Shown here piece after piece: positions 29,531 to 37,382 of a stretch of DNA of 64,000 nt. Position 1 is the stretch's first letter; each line of letters begins with the position of its first letter. The translations under genes and the position numbers were made by a program. This stretch comes from Serratia silvae (GTDB lineage: Bacteria; Pseudomonadota; Gammaproteobacteria; Enterobacterales; Enterobacteriaceae), in contig NZ_JAGQDC010000003.1 in the NCBI RefSeq assembly GCF_023282985.1, positions 62,001 to 126,000 of the forward strand. Direction: 5' to 3'. The notes under the pieces are model-generated. The model was not told the origin of the DNA, searched no databases, and saw nothing but the letters and a program-made list of their open reading frames with translations.

Positions 29531-30892
29531 ATGAGAATCAAACCGCTTGGCGTGTTGTTGGCCTCTGTATTACCGCTGTTGTCCCATGCTGCCGATATTG
29601 GCGTTGCTCGTTACAACGTCAGCTTTCCTGATGGCGATCGCGTGAGCTATGTCGGCGCTTTTGCCAGCCAGTTTCCCAATGGGCTACCGGTAGGGATTGG
29701 TTCCGGGCTGGTATTTAATGGCCAGAGAGGGGGAGATTTGCTGCTGACCACCGTGACCGATCGTGGTCCGAACGCTGATGCGCCCATGCTCGGCAAACAG
29801 GAGGCCAAGATTTTCGCCAACCCGGCCTTTGTTCCTCTATTAATGGAAATTCGTATTGGTGGCGGTAAGGCCATTGCCACCCAGGCCCGTCCCCTGCACG
29901 ATGATCACAGCCCTATCAGCGGCTTGCCGCTGCCCGGCAATCTGATTGGCTCAACCAATGAAGTGGCATTGACGGATATGCTCAAGCCGCTGCCGAGTGA
30001 CAAACGCGGGTTGGATACCGAAGGGATCACGCCAGACGGTAAAGGAGGCTATTGGCTGTGTGATGAATATGGTCCCTTCCTGATCCATATCGATGGGCAG
30101 GGTAAAATTCTGGCAAAATATGGCCCAACGCCGTTAGCGGGAGAGCAGGCGGTTGCCAGCGGTCTGCCAAACATCATTAAATGGCGCCAACCAAACCGGG
30201 GTTTTGAAGGCGTGACCCGGTTGCCGGATGGACGGATCCTGGCAGCGGTGCAGAGCACGCTGGATATCGATGGCAAGAGCAAAAACCAGGCGCAGTTTAC
30301 CCGTTTGGTGAGCTTTGACCCAGCCAGTGGCAAAACGGCCATGTACGGTTATCCGATTGATATCGCCCGCTACCAGAAAGCCAAAGATGCCAAGATTGGC
30401 GATATCGTGGCGGTCGATAATCAACACATCTTGCTGATCGAACAGGGTAGTGACAAAGACAAACAGATGATGAACAAGATCTATTTGGTTGATCTCAGCC
30501 AGGCCAGCGATCTGGCATCGTTCGACGGCCAGGGCAAGGCGCTGGAATTTGCGGATACCAGCGAATTGGCCAAGCGTGGGGTGAAACTGGCAAAGAAACG
30601 TGAAGTGGTCGATCTGCGTAAGCTGGGCTGGCAGCAGGAAAAGGTGGAAGGATTGGCGTTGATCGACAACCGCACACTGGCGGTGATGAATGACAACGAC
30701 TTTGGTTTGCAGGCCAAACTGGTCAACGCCGAGCCTGAAGGGAAGAAGATTGGCGATTATCAGCTGGATCAGCAAGGGAAGCTGAGTTTGGCAGGTAAAC
30801 CGGTAAACACGACGATTGAATTGCGGCCATTGGAACAGCCTCAATCATTGAGCGAACTGTGGGTGCTGACACTCCCTGAACCTCTCCGTTAA
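29531..30892 (+). CDS. exported esterase-like/phytase-like protein
   Basis: A 453-residue exported protein with a signal peptide (MRIKPLGVLLASVLPLLSHA, cleavage before ADIGV). It is of the family annotated as esterase-like activity of phytase, a beta-propeller. Family signatures include LLTTVTDRGPNADAP, DTEGITPDGKGGYWLCDEYGP and EGLALIDNRTLAVMNDNDFG, which carry the acidic residues expected to bind calcium and phosphate. The start is chosen for the signal peptide; an in-frame ATG at 29471 lies upstream. It is monocistronic with a good terminator. A periplasmic phosphomonoesterase role is plausible but unproven. Confidence 0.85.
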   Translation: MRIKPLGVLLASVLPLLSHAADIGVARYNVSFPDGDRVSYVGAFASQFPNGLPVGIGSGLVFNGQRGGDLLLTTVTDRGPNADAPMLGKQEAKIFANPAFVPLLMEIRIGGGKAIATQARPLHDDHSPISGLPLPGNLIGSTNEVALTDMLKPLPSDKRGLDTEGITPDGKGGYWLCDEYGPFLIHIDGQGKILAKYGPTPLAGEQAVASGLPNIIKWRQPNRGFEGVTRLPDGRILAAVQSTLDIDGKSKNQAQFTRLVSFDPASGKTAMYGYPIDIARYQKAKDAKIGDIVAVDNQHILLIEQGSDKDKQMMNKIYLVDLSQASDLASFDGQGKALEFADTSELAKRGVKLAKKREVVDLRKLGWQQEKVEGLALIDNRTLAVMNDNDFGLQAKLVNAEPEGKKIGDYQLDQQGKLSLAGKPVNTTIELRPLEQPQSLSELWVLTLPEPLR

Positions 30893-30902
30893 ACCTACAC
30901 AT

Positions 30903-30932
30903 AAGTTGGGTCGCCTGGCCCAACTTGTTTGA
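30903..30932 (+). terminator. terminator of the phytase-like gene
   Basis: AAGTTGGG (30903-30910) pairs perfectly with CCCAACTT (30919-30926), followed by GTTTGA. It lies 10 bp after the stop. Confidence 0.75.
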
Positions 30933-31215
30933 CAAAACGGTAAGGTGGTCGCTCGACCAACCGGCCAGATAAAATTGCTTAAAATAAATGGAGTTAACCT
31001 CGTTAAGTAAATAGCATTTTTATTTCTCTGGAATAGGGCGTAAAATCGTCATCATAAATAAAGTTATGCGCTACCAGGAAATACCCGCTCTCACTTTCTC
31101 CTTGTTTTGCTCACAATGATTGAGCTTCTTTACATTGGATGACGTCTGTTTTCAATGGTTAACTCATAATTAACCTCACTGAGAACGAGTTCAGATGAAA
31201 ATAACGGAGTCAATC

Positions 31216-31497
31216 ATGAAACTATTACCCTACATCGCAGCAGCACTGATCGCCACCGCTTCATTCTCCACCCTGGCTGCCAGCATGGGTGCCAAACAGG
31301 TTGATAGTGTTCAAGCCAGCAGCATGCAGAGCATCGGCGTGGTGTCGGTTTCCGGTATCAGCGGCTCACCGGATGACGCTATCGATGCGCTGAAACAAAA
31401 GGCGACAGAAGACGGCGGAACACATTATCGAATCATTGGTCTGGATAATCCAGGGGATTCCAGCGGCTGGCGTGGTACTGCGGAAGTTTATCGTTAA
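31216..31497 (+). CDS. DUF1471 (YhcN/BhsA-type) periplasmic protein
   Basis: A 93-residue periplasmic protein of the DUF1471 family (YhcN, BhsA, McbA, YdgH domains), which are induced by stress and affect biofilm and outer-membrane properties. The signal peptide is KLLPYIAAALIATASFSTLA, cleaved near AASM. The domain signature is visible as IGVVSVSGISGSPDDAIDAL, DGGTHYRIIGLDN and a C-terminal RGTAEVYR. ACGGAG spaced 7 bp favours the ATG at 31216 over 31195. It is monocistronic. Which paralogue it corresponds to in E. coli is not clear. Confidence 0.88.
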   Translation: MKLLPYIAAALIATASFSTLAASMGAKQVDSVQASSMQSIGVVSVSGISGSPDDAIDALKQKATEDGGTHYRIIGLDNPGDSSGWRGTAEVYR

Positions 31498-31518
31498 TTA
31501 ATCAACGATAAATAGCTG

Positions 31519-31625
31519 AGTGGCCGAAAAGATTGGCCACTATAATAGACGGCTGCGGATAATAATCTGACCAATAAAGCTAACCTGGCTTATTGATTGA
31601 TTATTATCGCAGCCTTTGTTGTTTT
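31519..31625 (+). terminator. double hairpin downstream of the DUF1471 gene
   Basis: A first stem GTGGCC/GGCCAC lies at about 31520-31540. A second, long stem follows: GGCTGCGGATAATAATC (31551-31567) with GATTATTATCGCAGCC (31599-31614), one bulge, and an inner helix AATAAAGC/GGCTTATT. It ends in TTTGTTGTTTTTAC, a T-rich tail. The second hairpin is a good plus-strand terminator. Confidence 0.75.
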
Positions 31626-31648
31626 TACTTTATGATGGTCGGTACCGA

Positions 31649-32110
31649 TCACAGTCGCTTTTCCATCACCACCACCTCGTCGCCATATTGCTGGCGGCGT
31701 TCAATGGTTTGCCAACCCCAACCGGCGTATAGCGCCTCGCTGTGATCGGTGATCAGATGCAGAACGGGATGGCCCCGTTGCTGTCCCGCGCTGACGATCG
31801 CCTGCTCCAGGCGCAGCGCAATGCCTTGCCGCCGATGATCCGGGTGCACAAAGACACCGGCCAGCCAGGGGGAGAGATCCATGCGATGATGATCGTCACT
31901 CGGCCACAGGCTGGCCATCCCCAGCGGGCACTCGCCATCAATCATCAGCAGCGTCAGGAAATCCTCGCTGGGTTTGCTGCACAAGGCAAAGCGTTGGCGG
32001 GTACGTTCCAGCGTGCCTCCGCGTTGTGAGCCCCATTGGCCGAATGCCCAAGCGGCGCAGACGTCGGCAAAGTGTGGGTAGTCTGTCAGCGTAACAATCT
32101 GTTGAGCCAT
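31649..32110 (-). CDS. GNAT-family N-acetyltransferase
   Basis: A 153-residue acetyl-CoA-dependent acetyltransferase. The acetyl-CoA pyrophosphate loop is in HPDHRRQGIALRLEQAIV (motif A, about residues 87-104); WLAGVFVHPDH and SEALYAGWGWQTIERR are typical GNAT motifs. GGGGGA 7 bp upstream supports the ATG at 32110 over 32137. It is divergent from a second acetyltransferase gene about 240 bp away. The substrate is not predictable. It is accessory to the E. coli gene order. Confidence 0.85.
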   Translation of the reverse strand: MAQQIVTLTDYPHFADVCAAWAFGQWGSQRGGTLERTRQRFALCSKPSEDFLTLLMIDGECPLGMASLWPSDDHHRMDLSPWLAGVFVHPDHRRQGIALRLEQAIVSAGQQRGHPVLHLITDHSEALYAGWGWQTIERRQQYGDEVVVMEKRL

Positions 32111-32350
32111 ATTTATCCCCCGGTGTTGTGATACCAATTTAGCCTGTCAGGCCGTAGCGTGGCGACTGCTTTTGGCTTTTTATCTTCTGTTTTTCTGCGG
32201 ATATCGTTCAGGGGAACCGAAACCATATCTGCGCTGTTTATTGAATAATTAAATGAGAGTCATTATCATATGGAGCTTTGTGGCGCTATTGATGATTTGT
32301 GCCTGCGGCAAAATCTGTTTAAATGGCCGGCCGCTAATCAGGAGCCAGAT

Positions 32351-32869
32351 ATGGGCCTTAGGCTACGCTTGGCGCAAAGGCAGGATATCCCGCAGTTGGT
32401 CGCGGTTGAACGTTCCGCTGCCCAGCTGTTTCGGCAGCAGCAAGAGTGGCAGTTTATTGCCGAAGGCGAGGTGATGAGCCCGCAGCAGCACGTCGATTTT
32501 ATTGCTCAGCAGCGGGAATGGGTGATGGTTAGCCCAACTGAGCAGATCGCCGGTTTTATAGCGGTGCAGCCGTTTCCGCACAGCTGGCATATTGCCGAAC
32601 TCTCGGTTGCGGCCGATTGGCAGCGGAAAGGTGTGGGTAAGCGCCTGATCGATGAGGTTGCCGGGCTGGCTTTGCGCCAAGGCGTGCAGCGATTAACGCT
32701 GACGACTTTCGTGCAAGTGGCATGGAATGCGCCTTATTACCAGCGGCTTGGTTTTCGCACCATTCCCGTCGCACGGTTGGATGCATATTTACAGCATCTT
32801 CTGGCGCGGGAGGTCGGGCAGGGGTTTGCTGCCAATAGCCGCTGTGCTATGGAATTTACACTATCGTAA
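32351..32869 (+). CDS. GNAT-family N-acetyltransferase
   Basis: A 172-residue acetyltransferase. Motif A is [20 protein letters not shown] (about residues 87-106), with a second signature in [17 protein letters not shown] (about 123-139). AGGAG before the ATG at 32351 selects it; an upstream in-frame ATG at 32270 lacks a ribosome site. It precedes aroL by 119 bp in the same direction and may share a transcript with it. Together with the divergent GNAT gene it closes the accessory region at the border of the E. coli-like aroL block. Substrate unknown. Confidence 0.85.
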   Translation: MGLRLRLAQRQDIPQLVAVERSAAQLFRQQQEWQFIAEGEVMSPQQHVDFIAQQREWVMVSPTEQIAGFIAVQPFPHSWHIAELSVAADWQRKGVGKRLIDEVAGLALRQGVQRLTLTTFVQVAWNAPYYQRLGFRTIPVARLDAYLQHLLAREVGQGFAANSRCAMEFTLS

Positions 32870-32988
32870 AGATTGAAATACAGACTCAGGGCGGTATGAT
32901 GCAGTTACATTGCCAACGCTTGATCGACCTGCAGGCAGATTCGCAGGCAATCCAATGCATTCAGTCACCGCAAAAGGGACAATCCGTA

Positions 32989-33513
32989 ATGACACAAGCC
33001 ATTTTTATGGTAGGAGCTCGTGGAGCAGGTAAAACCACGGTCGGCAGTGCATTGGCGCAGGCGCTGGGCTATCGGTTTATCGATACCGACCTGTTTATGC
33101 AGCAAACCACGCAAATGAGCGTAGCGGAAATGGTCGCACAGGTTGGTTGGCAGGGTTTTCGCCAGTGCGAAACCCAGACCCTGCAAGCGGTAACCCAACC
33201 GTCAACCATAGTTGCCACTGGCGGTGGAGCAATCCTGGCCGAAGAGAATCGGCGCTTTATGCGTCAGCATGGCACGGTGATCTACCTGCGTGCTCCAGCC
33301 AACGTATTGGCGCAACGGCTGGCAGAGTTTCCGGAAGAGGGCCAGCGCCCAACGCTGACCGGTCGACCCATCGCCGAAGAAATGATGGAAGTGCTGGCGG
33401 CACGTGAGGCGCTCTATCAGGAGGCTGCGCACCATGTTATGGATGGCACTGCTAATCCCCAGCAGGTCGTTGAGCAGATCCTGGCGGTCTTGCAAGGCGA
33501 GGCGGTAAAGTAA
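32989..33513 (+). CDS. aroL: shikimate kinase II
   Basis: Phosphorylates shikimate to shikimate 3-phosphate in the aromatic pathway, in the cytoplasm. It is 174 residues, the E. coli AroL length. Walker A is GARGAGKTT (residues 9-17). The shikimate-binding FIDTD follows, then the TGGGAIL loop (about 80) and RPTLTGRP lid (about 122). The start [10 protein letters not shown] is chosen by alignment; a longer frame from 32896 has no counterpart. In E. coli aroL is repressed by TyrR and TrpR; I found no clear TyrR box upstream, so control may differ. yaiA and aroM, which follow in E. coli, are absent. Confidence 0.95.
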   Translation: MTQAIFMVGARGAGKTTVGSALAQALGYRFIDTDLFMQQTTQMSVAEMVAQVGWQGFRQCETQTLQAVTQPSTIVATGGGAILAEENRRFMRQHGTVIYLRAPANVLAQRLAEFPEEGQRPTLTGRPIAEEMMEVLAAREALYQEAAHHVMDGTANPQQVVEQILAVLQGEAVK

Positions 33514-33720
33514 CTTTCCCAAGGCACATCTTGTGCCACGATACCACTGACCAATTCCAACCGACTCATGGTGGCTATATTGGCCACCGAACTCATTGTT
33601 TGATCCCGCTCATGTTTTGCCATGCGTAACGATCGCATTTCGCATCAAAAACCAGTGACAGACCCGGATTCATCCCCCAATATGGAGATCCCTCAAAGAT
33701 GATTACGCAGGTGCCAGTCT

Positions 33721-34011
33721 ATGCTGAAAGTGAACGAGTATTTTGCCGGGAAAGTGAAGTCTATCGGTTACGATAGTAGCAGCATCGGTCGTACCAGCGT
33801 CGGGGTGATGGAAGAGGGAGAGTACACCTTCGGTACCGCACAGCCGGAAGAGATGACGGTGATCACCGGGGCATTGAAAGTGCTGTTACCGGGCGCACCG
33901 GATTGGCAGGTGTTTACGCCAGGCGAGAAGTTCTTTGTGCCTGCGCAGAGTGAATTCAACGTTCAGGTTGCCGATGCGACGGCCTATCTGTGTCGTTACT
34001 TAAGTAAGTAA
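33721..34011 (+). CDS. ppnP: pyrimidine/purine nucleoside phosphorylase PpnP
   Basis: A single-domain cupin that phosphorolyses several nucleosides to base and ribose 1-phosphate, in the cytoplasm. It is 96 residues; E. coli PpnP is 94 and ends in CRYL. Here the protein ends CRYLSK, with the two extra codons and the stop abutting a palindromic repeat that begins at the next base. [20 protein letters not shown] and [19 protein letters not shown] are the family signatures. It keeps the E. coli position between aroL and rdgC. A strong terminator lies beyond the repeat. Confidence 0.95.
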   Translation: MLKVNEYFAGKVKSIGYDSSSIGRTSVGVMEEGEYTFGTAQPEEMTVITGALKVLLPGAPDWQVFTPGEKFFVPAQSEFNVQVADATAYLCRYLSK

Positions 34012-34140
34012 AAATACCCGTCGTCTTTCAAGCCGCAGCGTTGTTACCTGCATTCACCCACCCCAGTCACTTACAATAGTAAGCTCCTGGGGATGAGTGA
34101 ACTTGTCGCCTAGCTGCGACTTGAAATCCATAGGGTATTT
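34012..34140. repeat. 129-bp palindromic intergenic repeat
   Basis: Perfect terminal repeats AAATACCC (34012-34019) and GGGTATTT (34133-34140) bound the element. Inside, nested arms pair: TTTCAAG-CGCAGC with GCTGCGACTTGAAA, TTCACCCACCCCAG with CTGGGGATGAGTGAA, and CTTAC with GTAAG at the centre. The whole would fold into one long hairpin with small interruptions. The architecture resembles the palindromic YPAL-type or ERIC-type repeats of Yersiniaceae. No other complete copy was found in the window. It lies immediately after the ppnP stop codon. Confidence 0.75.
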
Positions 34141-34169
34141 GTAATTATCTACAGCATTCTGATTTTAGC

Positions 34170-34198
34170 GGGCGCAACGTGTTGCGCCCCTTTTGTTA
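34170..34198 (+). terminator. ppnP terminator
   Basis: GGGCGCAAC (34170-34178) pairs perfectly with GTTGCGCCC (34181-34189), followed by CTTTTGTTATT. It also lies just past the rdgC stop on the other strand. Confidence 0.85.
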
Positions 34199-35110
34199 TT
34201 AGCGCTGTGCTTCGCCACCCAAGGCTTCAATGGTGTTGCTGATCAAGGCCGCCAGTTCGCTGGTCATCAGGATGAAATCGGCGTCGAAACGCTGGGCAAA
34301 ATCTTCACGATCGATATCGTCGTTCTGATCGCGCAGGGTATCGGCAAATTTCAGGCGCTTGAGTGAGCCGTCGTCGGCCAACACCAGTTGAATGCGCTCC
34401 TGCCAATCTACCGCCAGCTTGGTCACCAGCTTGCCAGCTTCGATATGTACGGCAATCTCGTCGCTGATCAGGTTCTGCTTCTTACAGCGGATCACTCCGC
34501 CTTCTTCCAGAATGGCTTTCAGCTCGGCCTCATCCTGAATGATAAACCCGGCGGGCAGCTGGCCGGAGCGAACCCATTCGGTCAACGTCAGCTCGATCGG
34601 GCTTTCCATAGTCAAGGGGACCACTGGCAGAGAACCCAGGCTCTTGCGCAGCAGCGCCAGCATATCTTCGGCACGTTTGGCACTGGCGGCATCGACCATA
34701 ATCAGATCGTTAACGGTATCGATCCACATATAGGTCTGGTTAAAGCGGCTGAAGGCACGTGGCAGCAGGCTGTGCAGTACTTCGTCTTTCAGGGAGTCTT
34801 TTTCGGTTTTTTTCAGCTTGCGGTGCTGCTCGCCTTCCAATTTTTCGATCTTGGCCTGTAGCTCTTGTTTCAGTACCGGAGAGGGCAGGATCTTCTCTTC
34901 TTTACGGGCGCAAATCATGATCTGGCCGTTAACCGCGTGCGTCAGTGCGTCGCTGTGAGAGCCCATCGGGGAAACCCAGCCGGTTTTCGCCATGTCCTGG
35001 CTGCCACACGGGGTGAAGGCAAAGGCGCTGAGCTGTTTTTCCATTTCATCCGCAGTTAGCGCAACGTCGCGGCTCAAACGGTAAACCATCAAATTCTTAA
35101 ACCACAGCAT
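34199..35110 (-). CDS. rdgC: recombination-associated nucleoid protein RdgC
   Basis: RdgC forms a ring-shaped dimer that encloses DNA and limits RecA-dependent recombination. It is 303 residues, as in E. coli. The start [14 protein letters not shown] and the segment [20 protein letters not shown] are family signatures; the C-terminal [17 protein letters not shown] is also typical. A longer frame from 35143 adds 11 residues without support. It keeps the E. coli position between ppnP (convergent) and mak (divergent). No oddities. Confidence 0.96.
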   Translation of the reverse strand: MLWFKNLMVYRLSRDVALTADEMEKQLSAFAFTPCGSQDMAKTGWVSPMGSHSDALTHAVNGQIMICARKEEKILPSPVLKQELQAKIEKLEGEQHRKLKKTEKDSLKDEVLHSLLPRAFSRFNQTYMWIDTVNDLIMVDAASAKRAEDMLALLRKSLGSLPVVPLTMESPIELTLTEWVRSGQLPAGFIIQDEAELKAILEEGGVIRCKKQNLISDEIAVHIEAGKLVTKLAVDWQERIQLVLADDGSLKRLKFADTLRDQNDDIDREDFAQRFDADFILMTSELAALISNTIEALGGEAQR

Positions 35111-35350
35111 AATGTTATCCCAGGCTGGGCGTGCATTTGGCACGCAGATTCATCAAAAGCAGGGCGGCATAATAACGAATTGACGCTGAAAAATCGCCTC
35201 ATTCCCGCTGATTTGCGTCCGTTGCCGCGTTTCGCCGCGCCAGACAGGGGAATTGCCATTGATGTCACATTTGATCCGCATGGCATGAGCCGGGCTATGC
35301 GCTACACTGGGCGGCAAGTTCGTTGTCGCGCTGAATTGGGGAGAGAAATT

Positions 35351-36259
35351 GTGCGTATTGGTATCGATCTGGGTGGCACCAAAATTGAAGTCATTGCGTT
35401 GGCCAACGACGGCACGGAGCTGTTCCGCCATCGTATTGCCACGCCTCGTCATGATTATCAGCTGACGCTAGATGCTATCTGCGGGTTGGTGAGGCTGGCG
35501 GAGGAAAAAACTGGCCAGCAAGGTTCGGTAGGCGTGGGGATCCCAGGAACGTTGTCACCCTTTACCGGCCTGGTAAAGAATGCCAACTCTACCTGGTTGA
35601 ATGGCCAGCCGCTGGATAAAGATCTTTCTGCCATGCTGCAACGCGAAGTGCGTCTGGCCAACGATGCCAACTGCTTGGCGGTATCGGAAGCCACCGATGG
35701 GGCCGCTGCGGGAGAGCAAACCGTATTTGCGGTGATTATTGGTACCGGATGTGGTGCCGGGGTTGCAATAAACGGCCAGGTGCATGCCGGAGGCAACGGC
35801 ATTTCCGGCGAGTGGGGCCACAACCCGCTGCCGTGGCTGGATGAAGACGAACTGCGTTTTCGCGCCGAAGTGCCCTGTTACTGTGGTAAACCAGGCTGTA
35901 TTGAAACCTTTATCTCCGGAACCGGTTTCGCTACCGACTATGCGCGGCTGAGTGGTCAGGCGCTGAAAGGTCACGAGATCATGACGCTGGTGGCGCAGCA
36001 GGATGCGGTGGCAGAGTTGGCTATTCAGCGTTACGAAATGCGGCTGGCTAAGTCTCTGGCTCACGTGATCAATCTCTTTGACCCTGATGTGATCGTCTTG
36101 GGGGGCGGCATGAGCAACGTTGAGCGGCTATATCAGACGGTGCCGCCGCTGGTGAAAACCTGGGTATTTGGCGGTGAGTGCGAAACGCCGATCCGCAAGG
36201 CAGTACATGGTGATTCCAGCGGCGTGCGTGGTGCAGCCTGGCTCTGGCCTCAGGTGTAA
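35351..36259 (+). CDS. mak: manno(fructo)kinase, ROK family
   Basis: Phosphorylates fructose or mannose at C6 with ATP in the cytoplasm. It is 302 residues, like E. coli Mak. The ROK phosphate loop is [11 protein letters not shown] (residues 4-14), the catalytic Asp is in [10 protein letters not shown] (Asp105), and the ROK zinc site is formed by His157 and Cys176/178/183 ([13 protein letters not shown]). The start is GTG, chosen by GGGGAGAGAAA and the family N-terminus; a longer ATG frame from 35180 overlaps the rdgC promoter. It is divergent from rdgC. In E. coli araJ lies between mak and sbcC; here a BglG-type gene does. Confidence 0.93.
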   Translation: MRIGIDLGGTKIEVIALANDGTELFRHRIATPRHDYQLTLDAICGLVRLAEEKTGQQGSVGVGIPGTLSPFTGLVKNANSTWLNGQPLDKDLSAMLQREVRLANDANCLAVSEATDGAAAGEQTVFAVIIGTGCGAGVAINGQVHAGGNGISGEWGHNPLPWLDEDELRFRAEVPCYCGKPGCIETFISGTGFATDYARLSGQALKGHEIMTLVAQQDAVAELAIQRYEMRLAKSLAHVINLFDPDVIVLGGGMSNVERLYQTVPPLVKTWVFGGECETPIRKAVHGDSSGVRGAAWLWPQV

Positions 36260-36280
36260 CAAACTTCAAGCGTCTTACTC

Positions 36281-36302
36281 CGTAGGGGCGCAGACCCCTA
36301 CG
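36281..36302. terminator. hairpin between mak and the antiterminator gene
   Basis: CGTAGGGG (36281-36288) and CCCCTACG (36295-36302) form a perfect 8-bp stem between convergent genes; the U tract is short on both strands. Confidence 0.6.
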
Positions 36303-36315
36303 TTGTGCCCCAGTC

Positions 36316-37173
36316 TTAATCCTTCGGCGTGTAGTCTTTTTCGCTTTCGCTGCGTACCCGCTCGATATGGATGGTTAAAAACATCATCTCTTCACTGGTC
36401 AGCTGATGTTGGTAGTTCTTTTCGATGTGTTGGTTGATTTTGCCAGCACAGGCGAATGACTCGCGGTATTTCTCCTTCACCACCTGATACAGCGAGTCGT
36501 CCTCGCTGTTGACGTAGTTCTTGCCTAGCAGCCGCTGGGCAAAGAATTTCAGGTGGGTGACAAAGCGATGGTAGCTGAGTGCTTCCTCGTTGTAGTCAAA
36601 ACGGAAATGGTATTTGACGATATTGAGGATCTCCTGCATCACGCGGGTGATATGCAGGGTATTGTGCATTTCGTCATTGAGCTGCGCGTTGACCAGATGC
36701 AAGGCGATAAACCCGGCCTCGTCTTCCGGCAGAGTGGTTTCCAGGCGCTGGGCGATGATGGTCAGCGCCTCGCGCCCAATGGCAAACTCGTTTGGATAGA
36801 GTTTTTTGATCTCCCACAGCAGCGCGTTCTTGATATCCAGCCCCTGCGCGTGGCGTTGCAGCGCAAAATGGATATGGTCGGTCAGCGTGATGTAGACAAT
36901 GTTATGCAGTTTTCCTGGCAACCGCTCACGGGCGAGGGTGATGATCTTATCCGCGGTGGTGACGCAAGCCAGCGGGATTTCCGCCAGCAGTTCTTTGTAG
37001 CGTTCGCTCATCTCGCCGCTATTGAGGGTAAACACCTTTTCGATTAGGCTTTCATCCACACTTTCCCCGGCTTTCTTTTTAAAGCCAATGCCACGCCCCA
37101 TGACCACCGTTTCTTCCTGATGGTCATTCAGCGTAATCACTACGTTATTATTGAGTATCTTAGCGATTTTCAT
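36316..37173 (-). CDS. BglG/LicT-type transcriptional antiterminator
   Basis: A 285-residue RNA-binding antiterminator. Residues 1-55 are the CAT domain (MKIAKILNNNVVITLNDH, GRGIGFKKKAGESVD) that binds a ribonucleic antiterminator hairpin. Two PRD domains follow, and all four regulatory histidines are present: His100 (TLTDHIHF), His159 (FIALHLVNA), His207 (FVTHLKF) and His269 (FLTIHIERV). Such proteins are phosphorylated by HPr and by a sugar-specific PTS enzyme II. No PTS or glucosidase gene is adjacent: mak follows on the opposite strand and sbcC lies behind. Its own leader has a RAT/terminator, so it may autoregulate. Its partner PTS, probably for a beta-glucoside, must lie elsewhere. Confidence 0.9.
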   Translation of the reverse strand: MKIAKILNNNVVITLNDHQEETVVMGRGIGFKKKAGESVDESLIEKVFTLNSGEMSERYKELLAEIPLACVTTADKIITLARERLPGKLHNIVYITLTDHIHFALQRHAQGLDIKNALLWEIKKLYPNEFAIGREALTIIAQRLETTLPEDEAGFIALHLVNAQLNDEMHNTLHITRVMQEILNIVKYHFRFDYNEEALSYHRFVTHLKFFAQRLLGKNYVNSEDDSLYQVVKEKYRESFACAGKINQHIEKNYQHQLTSEEMMFLTIHIERVRSESEKDYTPKD

Positions 37174-37195
37174 GGCTATTCCTGGCCTGCTGAAA

Positions 37196-37266
37196 ACGAA
37201 AAAACCTGACGTTCAGGAGCGATCCCGAAGGTCAGGTTTTGCCTGTATGATGCACAGTGACAATCC
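37196..37266 (-). promoter_or_regulatory. RAT antiterminator overlapping an intrinsic terminator
   Basis: Read on the minus strand, GGATTGTCACTG at 37266-37255 is followed by CAGGCAAAACC at 37245-37235. This closely follows the E. coli bgl RAT, which begins GGATTGTTACTGC and ends GCAGGCAAAACC. The 3' part overlaps a terminator: AAAACCTGAC (37240-37231) pairs with GTCAGGTTTT (37210-37201), followed by TTCG. The leader lies 22 bp before the antiterminator start codon. This is the standard LicT/BglG switch: RAT-bound protein prevents the terminator from forming. Confidence 0.9.
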
Positions 37267-37279
37267 TGTAATTGGCACC

Positions 37280-37340
37280 ATGATAACCGTTGTCGGCTCT
37301 GGCTCAATGCTTTTCAGCTTGTACTGTAGCCGCGATCACA
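37280..37340 (-). promoter_or_regulatory. antiterminator promoter with CRP-like site
   Basis: On the minus strand a -35 TTGAGC (37307-37302) and -10 TATCAT (37285-37280) are 16 bp apart. Upstream lies TGTGA-N6-CTACA (37340-37325), a good left and partial right CRP half-site, which would give catabolite control like that of the bgl operon. Confidence 0.6.
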
Positions 37341-37382
37341 TTTCTGACCGTAGTTATCTCTTGACGTAAGACTCAACCACGG

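Noticed and set aside
32870-32988. TyrR box upstream of aroL
   Set aside because: TTTACA and GTAAAG occur near 32857-32873, but in the wrong order and spacing for TGTAAA-N6-TTTACA.
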